64,000 bases of DNA from Cordia subcordata (GCA_028554755.1 JAPTOF010000014.1:9796001-9860000), one strand, 5' to 3'; numbered from the stretch's first letter, positions 12,580 to 24,411 are shown. The notes: generated by a model not told the origin, from the sequence alone. Numbers and translations: made by a program.

Positions 12580-12991
12580 CTTCCGTTAGTGGTTCCGTTT
12601 CAAATAACGAGATTTGTATTTCACGCGCCCCTTATGCGATGCTTATAGGCTTTGGAAGCAAATAACAGTAAAAAATGTCCTTCATCTTTAACATAAGAAG
12701 CCAACAACAATATAAGAAGCCAAAAATTATAAATCAAAGCACAGGGGCTCATTGAAACCCATCTACATCAGCAACTCATATCTTGCATATCTTAGTTAGC
12801 CTTTTTTTTTTTTTTTAATTTATAGTTGTGTGTATGTGTTATATTGTTTTTTAATGTGCGTTGCAATCAACAAAAATCAGCAAAACATATTTTCTTTTTG
12901 CTAACCCTAGATACAATAGTCCTTTATTGTTCTTGCTGACCCTAGATATTTGCTTTTTGAATGTGTATTAATCACTGACAGTGAAGGAAAA

Positions 12992-13327
12992 ATGTCAACT
13001 AGCGAGACAGGTCGATGCACTTGGACATATCCGCTGGACTTGCGTTATGGGCACAAGTATTGCTTTCGTTGTAAGCAGTGATTTGATCTTCGTATAGTGG
13101 TAACTAGTCGGCTCTCCAGAGGATTGTTGTATTACAAATGTGACGAATGCGATGTTTTTCGTTGGTGTACGCCTCGTTCCGCAGCATGGACAAAAACTGG
13201 GATGCCTATTATCTCTTATCAACCAATTTCCACAATGGATTTTGAGGGTGATGAAGTGATTGAGGAGGAAGAAGAAGAGGTGACATCTGCTTCAAACATC
13301 TGCTTTAAACCGCAATATGGTGAGTAA
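12992..13327 (+). pseudogene. GRF-type zinc-finger accessory ORF carried by the MULE, one in-frame stop
   Basis: A frame from the ATG at 12992 to the stop at 13325-13327 is interrupted only by a TGA at 13079-13081. It encodes 'YCFRC', then after the stop 'RGLLYYKCDECDVFRW' and an acidic stretch with seven glutamates. The spacing of the two Cys pairs, the 'YYKC' block and the 'C-x-x-F-x-W' ending fit the zf-GRF family, a small zinc ribbon found in nucleic-acid enzymes and as a separate ORF in many plant transposons. It points towards the transposase tail, in the position that mudrB holds in MuDR. Its role in the element is unknown. The alternative is an intact downstream ORF starting after the TGA. 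Confidence 0.7.
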
Positions 13328-13996
13328 AGTTGAAGAGAAGATTGAAATGATGAAGAAACTTTGGCTTGTTGGTCTGTGTTGTGTAATGCTTGTTTTGAAT
13401 CTCCTTGTTACTATTAGCAAATGACAAGTTGTAGACTAGCTGTAGTTGTGAGTTTAGCTTCTTGTTGGTGTTTGTATGATAGGTTAGTAGTGTTAGCTTG
13501 TTTTTGGTGTTTGTATGGTGGTTTGGTAATTTAGTTCTAATAAAAAGATGGATGTTAATGACCATGCTATGGTGATCCTTCCTATAATGAAAAGCTTTTA
13601 TTACAAATTCATCAACCTTGTATGCTTGTAAGAGAGAATAAAGAAAGTAATTCATTGATTCATAAACTTGTTAATAACATAATTACTGTATTGATATTTT
13701 GGCAAAGTCATTACAACAGATAACCATATGGCTAATCTCCAAAAAAAGGCATTACAGCCAATTGAAAAGTGGCTACTATCCAAAAAAATAAGCTACTACA
13801 ACCAAGTTTTGACTGCCTAATATTCACAAAAACAGCCATGTCATTACATCAAAAATGGATTGCATATTATGCACAAAAATATACTGCCTACTATCCACAA
13901 AAATAGCCATGTCATACTTCACATCAAAACAAAAACAGCCATCAATCTTTACACAAATTCTCTAGTCTCTTCTTCTCTTTCTCACACCAAATTTCT

Positions 13997-15713
13997 TCAG
14001 CCTGGTGTGCCTCTTCCAATATTTCTAGCAGCACCTCCTGCACCTCTTGCATTACCAGGTCTTCTACCTCTTTGTGGTCTAAGTGGCAGCTGCCCTTAAT
14101 TAGTTTGGGTGGAGAATTGTTAAGTGTTAAGGAGCTGTCAAAAGAAAAATAGAAATTAGTAACCATGTCAGTAAAAGAAAAATGTTTAAGGTTATAAACA
14201 GTACATTATCCCATTCTGCTGATGAATTGTTGGATTCTTGGGTTGACGATGGTCCTTCTCTTCAATCTCCCTGAATCTTCTTCAAAGCTGCATGCTTAGC
14301 TCTTAATGCCTTGTGTCTACTAACAGACACCTTCACTTTCTTCATAATGGTTGACTGCAAATCAGAGACAGAATGTCCAAGATGTTTCCTCACAATTTTC
14401 TCTATTCTTCCTCTCAAGTACTTGTAGTGTGCAAGTCTATTCTGTGCTCTGGGACCACAAGTATGTGTACCTTTCATAGTCTTCACTATATAGGTATCAC
14501 TACCTTGGACAGGAGATGCATGAACTCTAAAATCACATCCATGTGGGCATACAATAGTCACTCTTGATTTTTCATTCTTCTTGAATACAAACTCAAAACC
14601 CTTCCTTACTGACCAATCTCTCAAAACTTTCCTATATTCATCAACATTCTTAAACATCATTCCAACCTCCAATTCAAAGGTCTTCATGTTTACATTTTCA
14701 TCAAAGACAGGAAAATGATTTCTATCCCCTTCATCATCAGATTCCTTAACTTTTTTTAACTCCTCATCTGACATATCACTAGCCCATTCCATACCATCTG
14801 CAGACTTTTTTCTATTTTCTCCACTTCTTTGCTTTCTTTTACCCAATTTCTTCTTCAATTTGCTAAGCAATTTTCTATACTTTTCTTTACTAGAATGAGA
14901 TTGGCTTGTTTCTTCAAACACATCCTCATCAGATTCCCCTTCAAACTCATCAAACAACCAGCTATGATTGTCAGAATCCATCTCATTTAGATTGCCATTA
15001 GCTACAATATAATCTGAATCAGCAAAAACAGATACATCATCTTCACTTTCTGCATCTATGTGCTCAAAATCTGGACCTATCTCAACATGTTCAGCATTAA
15101 CCTCAACATTTTCACCACTTGCTTGCATATTTTTAGCACCTACTTGTACATTTTCTACTTCTACCTGCATATTTCCTGCACCTGCCTACACATTTTCTAC
15201 TTTTGCCTGCAAATTTTCTGCTGCTATCTCTTCATTTTCTACAGTTGCCTGCAAATTTTCCACTTCATTTCCTACAAACTCAGCTGCAGACTCATGCCTA
15301 CACTTTAAGGGCTCATATAATACAATCTGACTACTACCTATGATATTTCCATACTGGTTTGTTGATAATAGTGGTTCACAACCTTCCACTATATATATTA
15401 CTGCAAATGATAGACCTTCAAAAGCATTTATGAAGTTCCTTATGTCATCATCTCCTACAAACTCTTTCACTACATCATCCATAAATGGCTTGCTAAGCTC
15501 ACTATAATAATAACACATACTGCTCTTGGTCCCACCCATTTTATGATACATTGCCCACAAATCAAACATACAAAATTCATCTAACAAAACATTCTTAAAC
15601 CTCTGCTTCCAACCACCTTCATACTTCAATTTAGGCTCAGTAATAAGGTTCCCACCCATCCAAACATCAATGTCACAACATCTTTTAGGGACGTACATAT
15701 CATCATCATCCAT
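13997..15713 (-). pseudogene. MuDR-type transposase gene, catalytic core deleted
   Basis: The likely start is the ATG at 15713 ('MDDDDMYVPKRCC'). About residues 15-115 resemble the PB1-like N-terminal domain of plant MULE transposases. A repetitive segment rich in 'VENLQ' and 'VENV' units follows, with one in-frame TAG at 15186-15188. Next comes an acidic and lysine-rich linker, then the MuDR DNA-binding domain ('FELEVGMMFKNVDEYRKVLR', 'VCPHGCDFRVHAS', 'GTHTCG'). The frame ends at 14262 just after 'AALKKIQGD', where intact relatives continue into the DDE core and SWIM finger. What remains is a last exon, 14089-13997, coding a Gly/Arg tail ('RGRRPGNARGAGGAARNIG'). The core is therefore missing. 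Confidence 0.88.
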
Positions 15714-16481
15714 TTTGAAATTAATGAAGAAAAGAAAAAAAAACATTAATAAACATGCAAGAAGTAGAAGAAAACCCTAAATTCAGAACCCTAATCCCCA
15801 AATTTCAGAAAATAAAACCCTAAAGTTAAAGTAAAACAAATGTTCTAATCCCCTAGTTTGTTAGGAAGAGTGTTTTTTTTAATAAATTTCGTTGCTTTCA
15901 AAGTCAAAACCCTACTTGTTTATTACATGCAAACCATCAATTTTTCCTACATACGCAAGTGTCATATAATTATATAGTTAATGTTTGTAAAAACCCTGAC
16001 ATTATACCCTACATAAGATTCTGAAGCACCAACAAAAGGGAAGGACCACAGAAGAGGGGACCACGAACACAAACATTTGTAACCTCCGACGGGGACAAAA
16101 CAACTAAGGAAAAGAATAGAATAAGTGCAAAATTTAACCCACCTACCTCGATTCTCTATATAAAATCATATAGCAACACTTCGAGTTTCACTTCGTCTTT
16201 TCACCGATGCTTCGATCTTCGTTGTTTGTTGGTTGCAGTTCAAGTCTTCACCAATGTTGGAAATTTCATCACTACCAGATGATAAGGGTTTGTTGATTTC
16301 GATCTTCGTTGTTTGTTGATTGAATGTTAGGAATTTGAGGATTAGGGTTCGTCGATTTGGGGCTTTTACTTTCGAAATTAGGGTGTTTGTTTGGGAAAAA
16401 TGCTATTAAGCCGTTTAAATGTAAGGGCATCAATGTCTTTTAACTGCTTGGCGTTAAAAATGTAACGGACGTTAACAAAAT

Positions 16482-16595
16482 GGGCTCGTGTGCACTGATG
16501 CTGGAACCACAGGGGGTTAAGTAGCTAATTTCTGAAACACAGGGGGTATATGTGCATATTACTCAAACCACAGGGGGCAGTTGAGTAATTCACCC
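16482..16595 (-). repeat. Right terminal inverted repeat of the MULE
   Basis: Reverse complement of the left repeat with an extra CCCCCTGTG unit. Inward of it lies a gene-free stretch (15747-16481) that must hold the transposase promoter and leader. Confidence 0.9.
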
Positions 16596-16604
16596 TAAAA
16601 ATTT
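16596..16604. repeat. Right 9-bp target site duplication of the MULE
   Basis: TAAAAATTT, identical to 12470-12478. Confidence 0.92.
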
Positions 16605-16835
16605 TCCTCATTATTAGAGCAATTTGTATTAATTGGGCTGAGAGGTAAGTTTGATAGTTTAAAGTTCTTCTACAAATAACTCTGAATTCAAAGGGGAAAC
16701 GAACTTACAAATAACGCAAAGAAAACTCCTTTCTATTTCATAAAGTGATAAAACCAACATATGTGACCTTATATTATGCACCTTAAGGACTATGCTCTTA
16801 TTAAACACTGTGCACTTTCAGTGAACAGAGACCAC

Positions 16836-17273
16836 AAAATTTATGAACAAATGGTATAAAAATTATGAACAAATACGCTAATTAAATTGTTTATAACTTT
16901 TTTTATTATTTGTTCATAATTTATTAGTTTACCACTTAATATATACACAACAACAAATTCGCGTCCATAGATCCACACAGTATTAATATCTTGAAACAAA
17001 GGTGAGGAAGTAAGTGAGAGTATGATGGTGAAGGAGCATGATATAAATTGTGTGTATATGTAACAAAAACTATAAAATTTATGAGCAAATGGTATAAAAA
17101 TTATGAACAAATACACTAATTAAATTGTTTATAACTTTTTTATTATTTGTTCATAGTTTATTAGTTCACCTATTTAATACATACACAACAACAAATTCAC
17201 GTACACAGAGTCACACAATATTAATATTGTGAAATAAAGGTGAGGGAGCACGTGAGAGTATAATAGTAAGGAT
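16836..17273. repeat. Tandem duplication, period 238 bp
   Basis: AAAATTTATG followed by AGCAAATGGTATAAAAATT or its near-identical form starts at 16836 and again at 17074. The match continues through TTATTATTTGTTCATA and ACACAACAACAAATTC to GTGAGAGTATAAT. The copies differ by scattered substitutions and small gaps. Confidence 0.82.
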
Positions 17274-18056
17274 ATATATATACATAGCTAATAAAATAAT
17301 AAAGTTTTTCTATAGCAACCTGGTAGTAAAATTCTAAATTGTATACAACAATTAATGTCGACAAAATTTGGATATGATCACAACTCAAGATACAATCATG
17401 AAACTAGGATTCAACTACAATCTTATTATGAAGTTGAGAAAGTCTTTAATTTGCCTTGTCGTATTATTTATGCCAACTCTTTTATTTATTTATTTATTTA
17501 TGGGTCAACACGACCACGCGAACTCATAAAAGAAAATGCAAACATGGCCCACTAGCATTACAATTATTCTTAGTCTGGGAAAATTAAACATGGTTGTCTC
17601 TTGGTCCGCACCTGTAATCGATATTCGATCGATTTTCACAAGAGAAGTAAACGTTATAGAATTGCATGAGAAACTAATAACTTTTGACCATCTTTTTTTC
17701 ACTTGTAGCCTCAAAGAGAAAGTTATAGAAATTAGTGGAGAGAGAGAGAGCGGTGTGAATTCCTTGGATCGGGTGATCAGGTGATAAAAGTGGAAAACCA
17801 TTATGGAGATATTTAATTTGAGATTTCAGTTTTATACTAATCTCATTAAATATCTAAAAATTGAAAGATATTTTTAATTGACAAATAATTTACTCTTTTT
17901 GGGGAAAAAAGACTGCTTATAATCACCGAATAGTATTACCTCTGTCCCATAAAAATATGTTGACTTTTTCTTTTTATTGTCCCAAATTATAATCCTATTT
18001 CCTTTTTTGAAAGGGTAATTAACATATTGATTTCCTTGTATATATATCCCTATTTA

Positions 18057-18266
18057 GGATCCCTTTGATTAGTTTTTTCATGAAAAAGAAAGATCTTTTT
18101 ATATAAAAAAATACAATTTTTATAATAAATATTTTGTTTGATTTTCAAAAAAATTGAAACCCTAAAAAATATTTAAACTTTTTACGTAAGGAAAAAATTT
18201 AAACTTCTCAAAAAGTTTAAAGGTTGTACAAAAGAGTATCTTTTAAAAAGTCAATCCAAATGAGCA
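18057..18266. mobile_element. Tourist-like MITE, copy 4 (degraded)
   Basis: It starts after TTA (18054-18056) with GGATCCCTTTGATTAG and ends AAAGTCAATCCAAATGAGC. The interior has the AT-rich foldback pattern of the family. The right target site has decayed. Confidence 0.6.
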
Positions 18267-18854
18267 TGCAACGTGCATCTAAGTAGTGAAGGTTTATATT
18301 AAAAAATTAAACAAAATCTATATTAAGGACATTTTCTTAAACCATATGGAAACAAAAAAAGGAGTTCATCTTTGTCGAACCGAGATAATATGTGGCATGT
18401 TTACTAAAATAAATTCAGAATCCACTCATGTTAGAAGGCGTGGGAGAATCTCTTTGGGTAGTGTCACGCGAACTTATCTTCCAAAATCATGAGGGCTTTT
18501 GGGGGGAAAAAAAGAAAATGAAAGTGGCTTTTGAATTTTCCAAAAAAATGATCAAAGAGAAAAAGGGGTGGGTTTGAGTGTGAAGGAAAAGGGTAGCAAA
18601 CCAAGAAAAATGTCTGCTAGTCCACACCCAAGGCAGGCCATCTTTGGCGCCGATGTCTCCGCTTTGGCTTATAAGTTATACCTCATACTTGCAACAAAAG
18701 TGCTTGTTGCTGCTTCTCCTGAGAGGGATTCTTTCTTGTAAAAATGTCTGCAGAAAAAGATGATCGATCGCGACTTTACATGTTCAACTTCCGAAACTTC
18801 TTTCTACACCATCCTTCCCTGACATTCTGCACTCCTGTTTCCATGATCCCTCAT

Positions 18855-18874
18855 TTCTCTCTCTCTCTCTCTCT
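18855..18874. repeat. (CT)n microsatellite
   Basis: About ten CT units. Confidence 0.85.
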
Positions 18875-20846
18875 TACATATATACTCCGTTATAATATTA
18901 CAAACGATATTTAATGTGAATTATTTATATCATTTTATTAAACTATATCAGTACTTTACTATTATACAATCTCACTCGTAATATAATGATAATATGGGGG
19001 AATCCATCACTATTCTAAAATTATATATACAGAATGTAATGCATTTTATACCCTGTATTTTGAAAAAGTCATGTAAAATTCTCCCAAGCTTACAAAATTT
19101 GGTAATATTCAAAATTTACAAATTGACTCTTGTGATTTATGAATTGGTGGCTATTCCCTCATTTGCTTTCAAAAAATCAATATACTCACGCCCCCCTCTC
19201 ATTTTGCACTCGCACAAGTAAATGTGTAACATTTTTAAAATTATAAAGGGGTATTAGTAAAAGTTAAAATTATAGAAGGTTCTATAAAATCATAAGAAGG
19301 TAATGCATTTTACTCATATATACTATAATCGTAAATTTGTATATAGTGATAGACGTTCCATCACAAAAGTCTGTATATAAATTCCGTCGCAAAAGAAATG
19401 ACCAAATTTTCGTCGGTAAATTCCTCACTACTACATTTGGTTTGTTTCTACACATGTTCCTCGAAATGATTGTGGACCCTGCCATGTTTACACCAAATCA
19501 GTAGTCAGCAGTCACGCTAAAATTGGCATCTACCATCGTTTAGACTACAAATAGAATGAAAGCTAGCTAGATTCTGCTTCAAGACCTAAAATTTCCAGCT
19601 ATCAAATCACTTGACTTTTTTTTTTTTTTTCCTCTTACGCTGTTTTCAGTTGAAGAATATTATGCCATGTAATTTCTCTCTGGCGCTTAGCTTTTAAGCT
19701 AAAAGTATTCATAATAATATGGTCGTCTTATTGGTCATGCATGCAATCCAACAATGTCAAGATGAATGTGTTCAAGTAGACCTATATAAACCCGATTGCA
19801 ATCATCAACATGTCATATGTATGTCGGGACATGTTGTCCATTCTCTTTTAGTTTTGCTAATTGATTTTAATTCTCTTAATTTTTCTCTGTTTCTTTATTT
19901 TTATTTCAAAAATGACGTTGCTCATGACACGAACGAAAAAGAAAATAATTTGTTAACCACGATCGAACCAAGAATTCTGATCCCAAGGGACTAATTCATA
20001 GCCTATGACCAAAATAAAACAAGTAAAACTTATCATGGGAACAATTCATAATACTTTACCAGTGAAAGGTGATAGAAATTAAATTAATTAACGACAAAGT
20101 TAGTGAGAGTAAAACGATTTTACAAACTAAAATACAAGAAATATCAAAACATTTTATATAATTTCATGAAACTAGTGGAAGTGAAAATCCTTACAACTGA
20201 TGGTGTATGCATACATATAGATATGTCCCTGTCCCATGGCCTTATAAAGCATTCCCCAGAAGATTAGATTACAAATGGCATATGTGACTTATGAGATATT
20301 ATTTATCTTATAAATTACATGATCTAATTAATATCGTAAATTCTCGCCAGGCCTAGAGTTTCCTAAAATGGATGAAGCGTACGAGGCATCACATGCTAAT
20401 AAGGAAGGTTACAAATAAGCCAACTTATCTATCTGATTCTAGCAACACATGATTATTAATGAGATGCATTAAGCATGCATGATATAAAAAGAGGAGAGAG
20501 GAACACTAAAGCAAGAATATATATGTGTGTGTCTATATATATATATATAAAAGAAAAAGGGATTATTAATTATTTGGGTTTTAATTAATTTTGGTGGAGA
20601 ATATATTTTGGAGATGCATGCGCAAGCTAAGAGAAAGGGGAATGGTTTGATTATACATATTTGAGTACAAACTAAGCATGAAGAACCCTAAAAAGTAAGT
20701 GTTGCTCCCCCTTGGCATCATTCCACTCACCTTCTCCACCCTTCCCATCCCGAGGCAAACCCTACCGGCCCCTTATACATTCCCCTCCTTCTCCTTGCTC
20801 CTCCTCACTGCCACCTCTCTTCCCATCTCCCTCCCCCCTCCCCCAC

Positions 20847-20885
20847 CTCTCTCTCTCTCTCTCTCCCTCCCTCTCTCTCTCTCTC
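20847..20885. repeat. (CT)n pyrimidine tract
   Basis: Two runs of CT separated by CCCTCC. The surrounding 20760-20885 is almost pure pyrimidine on the plus strand. Confidence 0.88.
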
Positions 20886-21156
20886 ATTCGCATGCTTGCT
20901 CTCTCTCTTGTATCAATTGAGCAACATTTTCCAGAAAACATCATAAAACATCTCATTTACTGACGATTTTAAATTTGTCGCTAAAAATGTTCATCACTAA
21001 TTCTCACTTCTCATGTAGTTATGTCTCTCTGTCTTGCTAAAAAAAATTACCTTATTACAGTTTTACCTAAGTGATATCTACTGCTTCTTTTTTCCTCGAT
21101 TTCTCCTACTTTATTGTGCATATTGTAGGTTTTTTTGAAAACCTTGATCAAGTAGT

Positions 21157-21159
<3 letters not shown>

Positions 21160-21196
<37 letters not shown>
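21160..21196. repeat. (TA)n microsatellite
   Basis: About 18 TA units. Confidence 0.92.
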
Positions 21197-21199
<3 letters not shown>

Positions 21200-21794
21200 T
21201 TCATTATTAGTCCTCTTTTTACATTCATTAAGTAGTAATTCTTGTTTTTTTCCCCCCTTTAAACTTACATATAGTTGTAGTATTCTGTCTAAGAAGAATA
21301 ATATTTAAAGCTGTGATTATATTTCTAGTTGCAGTTTCTACCCTTTTTTTTTTCTCTCTCTTATTTAATACAACAGCAGAAAGAAAAGGATAAAATTGTT
21401 ATTGCTTGGGCAAATTCTTTAAACATTTATTTATTCTTAATCTCAAAAAGTATATTATCTTCCATTTGGAAAAAAATATATTTGAACTATTATATATAGA
21501 TTTGCATATTATATAATCTCCACTGCACTAGTCCTGTGCCATTGTCTTGCTTCGTTACGTACGATCATTGTCCAGCATCTTTTATTTGTTTTCACTCCTC
21601 TTTTTCTTTCCTTTTTTTTCTTTGTTTTTTTCCCCCAGTGGTCGGACTTTGACTAGAAAATTCAGAGAATGTCGTAGTTTGTGATCTCACTTTCAATGCA
21701 GCCAGCCCCCAACCACCGCGCTCGTGTCTCCGTCCCCACGCTTCTTGCCTTAAATTATTACGATTTGGTGCTTATGGTACGGATATGGGGACCA

Positions 21795-21800
21795 TATAAA
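21795..21800 (+). promoter_or_regulatory. TATA box of MIR171
   Basis: CATATAAAG lies about 240 bases before the hairpin. It would place the start of transcription near 21825-21835. It is the only good TATA box between the (TA)n tract and the hairpin. Confidence 0.55.
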
Positions 21801-21839
21801 GCAATAACTCACTTAGCTTCTTCCCCTTTTCTTCCTTAA

Positions 21840-21911
21840 ATGGCAGCAAAGCATGCAATGAAAGCTACACAACAGGCAGCACTTTTTCTCTACCAAACGA
21901 ATGGAATGTAG
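21840..21911 (+). CDS. Candidate micropeptide ORF (23 aa) in the primary miR171 transcript
   Basis: This is the first ATG after the predicted transcription start. It encodes 23 residues beginning 'MAAKHAMKATQQAALFLYQT' and then stops at TAG. Short first ORFs upstream of plant hairpins, including those of miR171 loci, are known to encode micropeptides (miPEPs) that raise transcription of their own microRNA. The size and position fit; expression and conservation are not known. It may equally be a chance ORF. Confidence 0.35.
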   Translation: MAAKHAMKATQQAALFLYQTNGM

Positions 21912-22035
21912 CAACGACGAGAAAGGCGATATTCAGTCATCATGAAAAGTCTACGTTGTTCCGTTATGACAATTTACAATCGTTGGATCTCACTTAAAAT
22001 ATCGTGTAAAGGTTCGTAACTAGAGCTGAAGGGGC

Positions 22036-22174
22036 TAATTGGGAAGCAAAGAAAGCGATATTGGTGGGGTTCAATCCGAAGACGGATTTACGCATGTTGT
22101 TGTAAACGACGATCTCAGATTGAGCCGCGCCAATATCACTTTCTGTGTGGATTATCGCAATTGCTTCCTAATCC
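22036..22174 (+). ncRNA. MIR171: MIR171 precursor hairpin
   Basis: The mature miR171 on the 3' arm occupies 22120-22140 and includes TTGAGCCGCGCCAATATC, the conserved core of the family. The star strand on the 5' arm is 22056-22076 (CGATATTGGTGGGG then TTCAATC) and pairs with a 2-nt 3' overhang. The loop is about 43 nt (22077-22119). The stem continues below the duplex with GAAAG pairing CTTTC and GGGAAGCAA (22041-22049) pairing TTGCTTCCT (22161-22169), with a bulge of about 18 nt on the 3' side. In land plants miR171 cleaves mRNAs of HAM/SCL6 GRAS factors and so controls meristem maintenance and branching. A TATA box lies about 240 bp upstream. Confidence 0.95.
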
Positions 22175-22504
22175 TTAAATTCCTTCTGCTCTCTCTATAT
22201 TGAACTCTTCTGAATTTTTTCTGTGTTTGTGTCTTGCTTGCTAGTGATATTTTGTATGTTTTCACTTTTGCATGAGACTATTTCATGGTTGTAAACATTC
22301 CTCGCGTATATTCTTAACTGTTACATATTAGGTATCTTTTCAGCTTTTCACTCCTTACCCCTAGCTTCACCATTTATGATAAGATTCTTTTTTTTCTTAA
22401 TTCTCAAATCTTTTATATGTGTGATAGAAATTTTATTATGTAAAGAGAAATATAAATGGGTAAATAAATGATATATAAAAATTTTATCAACACGACATGA
22501 GCAC

Positions 22505-22528
22505 ATATATATATATATATATATATAT
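22505..22528. repeat. (AT)n microsatellite
   Basis: About 12 AT units. Confidence 0.9.
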
Positions 22529-24140
22529 CCTTACATGCATATAATATATATCACCTATTAGTAGTACAAAGAAAGCTTGAAATACTTGTCTATATCCGTG
22601 GAAGAAGTCACTATAATTGATGAATAAAAATGTTGTGCAAGAAGACAAAAGATATTGGAACTTAGTTAGTTAAATGTGTAAAATGCCTGAGCTGTTATTT
22701 TAATTAATATCATTTGTTTTAGTCAACTTGTATTAAATGTTTTTGGGTCCTCTAAATGATTAATTTGTATATATCATCATCGTAATACTTATCTTATTGT
22801 GTCTCAGATTTTTGAACCAAAGATTACTCAATTACATTTTATATGTATTACGACTGCTCTACATATCTACTAATCACGTATTATATGACTTTTGAAAAAA
22901 GCTCAATCCTTGTTTGCAAATTTTGGAACTTTAATTAGGATAACTCAATTGGATTCATTAAAACTGTATCTCCCTACCATCATAATAACATGCATTACTT
23001 CGCACATCTATACACATATCAATTTAACTACTAGCACATTTTCTAAAAACCGAAATTTCATTCGATTTTATTGTAGTCTTATAATTTAATCAATCAAACC
23101 ATTACATCAGAGCAGTACGTGTTTATGCCAATAATTATATTGTACCATCTGACTTGAATTTGATTGACATGATTCGACTGATTGATTGATTGGATGATTG
23201 ACTTGACTTGACTTTGATGGAGTATGTGGCTGATCGGCTTGATGATTGATTGGATCATTGACTATTTGACTGTTTGAATATTTTTTGACTGCGGGCTGAG
23301 CAAATAATTGAAACTGCGCCTTTTAGTTACTTGAATATCATTGCCATGAGTTTTGGAAATGTCCCGTTATCATGTCGTCTTTGGCTCGTCGCGTATCTTC
23401 AATATTGCAACTATTAAAACTAATTTAAGATTAAGATTCTCTTATATAATTAATTTTCTCATATAAACATTAAAAAAATATCTTTTTCAAGTTGACTAAC
23501 TGAGCTTTTCAAGCTCATTTGTTTCCACTCAATAGGCAGGATCACACATATAAAGATGATGGATGGAAGCAAAAGTGGATTGGGGACATGGCGTGAATGC
23601 AAAACGAGTAGGCAAAAATTGCCAAGTGGTTGATTGGCACTCGAAGACAAAACACACTCACGGTTTGAGTTATTCATAAGGTATGAGAATTGTAATTCTA
23701 ACTGACTCTATCATTATATTTGAGTTGAAGGGAATGGAAGAAAAGGAATGTTTATAGACTCATGGTGCAATTGAAAAATCCCTTCTAATGTTTGGTTTGG
23801 AGGATTTAGACAGGTAAAGTTAAAGGAGAGATGATCACTACCCTTATACCCCCAATATTTCATCCCTCCAATTGGGGTAACATAGGAAGAGAGGAAAGTT
23901 TTATTAAGTGAAACAATATTGCAGACAAAATTTATCCCTCCCTTATATTTCTTCCTACTGTACGTTAGAAATATTAAAAAAAAATAAAACACAAAACTCA
24001 TAATACTTTACATTTTTTTAAATAAAATTATTCAATCCAAACAAACATTGGCCATTCTCTCACCTTTCGTTTGCTATCCTTTCTTTTTTTTTATTAAACT
24101 TTCCTCCCTTGATCCAAACAGTGTAAGAGTAACTGATTAA

Positions 24141-24411
24141 TGTTCTGTTTGTTATAGTCTTATTTTAAGATACTTATCCTATTAAAATATGGGTAAATTT
24201 TATAAGATTTAAGAAATTTTATCATGCATCCTATGAAAATTTAAAACAAAACTATACTTTTTATCTTATAAGAAATAAGCAATCATTCTTATCTTATTTT
24301 TTACAACTATAGAATACATGATGTATATGATAAGATATCTTAAATCTTATAAGATATCTCCAAATTTCAATAGGATAAGTATCTTAAAATAAGATAATTC
24401 CAAACACACTA
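24141..24411. mobile_element. Tourist-like MITE of a second family (271 bp)
   Basis: The ends form long inverted repeats: TTATTTTAAGATACTTATCC on the left matches the reverse complement of GGATAAGTATCTTAAAATAA on the right. The outer ends read TGTTCTGTTTG and (reverse complement) TAGTGTGTTTG. TAA flanks both sides (24138-24140 and 24412-24414). The size, AT content and 3-bp duplication suggest a PIF/Harbinger-derived MITE. Its sequence is distinct from the other MITE family here. Confidence 0.75.

Larger units (their letters stand above)
12479..16595. mobile_element. Mutator-like element (MULE), 4.1 kb, internally deleted
   Basis: Both ends begin GGGTGAATTACTCAACTGCC when read inward. Similarity extends about 101 bp on the left (12479-12579) and 114 bp on the right (16482-16595). 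The element is flanked by a perfect 9-bp duplication TAAAAATTT. Inside are a minus-strand transposase gene with N-terminal domains and a C-terminal tail but no catalytic core, and a plus-strand ORF with a GRF-type zinc finger. The two genes converge. The exact target duplication suggests a fairly recent insertion, while stops in both ORFs make it non-autonomous. Confidence 0.93.
16605..21790. other. Gene-free AT-rich region upstream of MIR171
   Basis: No coding gene is supported. The region holds a 238-bp tandem duplication, one MITE copy and several microsatellites, each listed separately. The stretch 18590-18850 is less AT-rich and without repeats but shows no ORF or RNA motif that can be named. 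20580-21790, with its (CT)n and (TA)n tracts, is presumably the distal promoter of MIR171. Confidence 0.6.
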
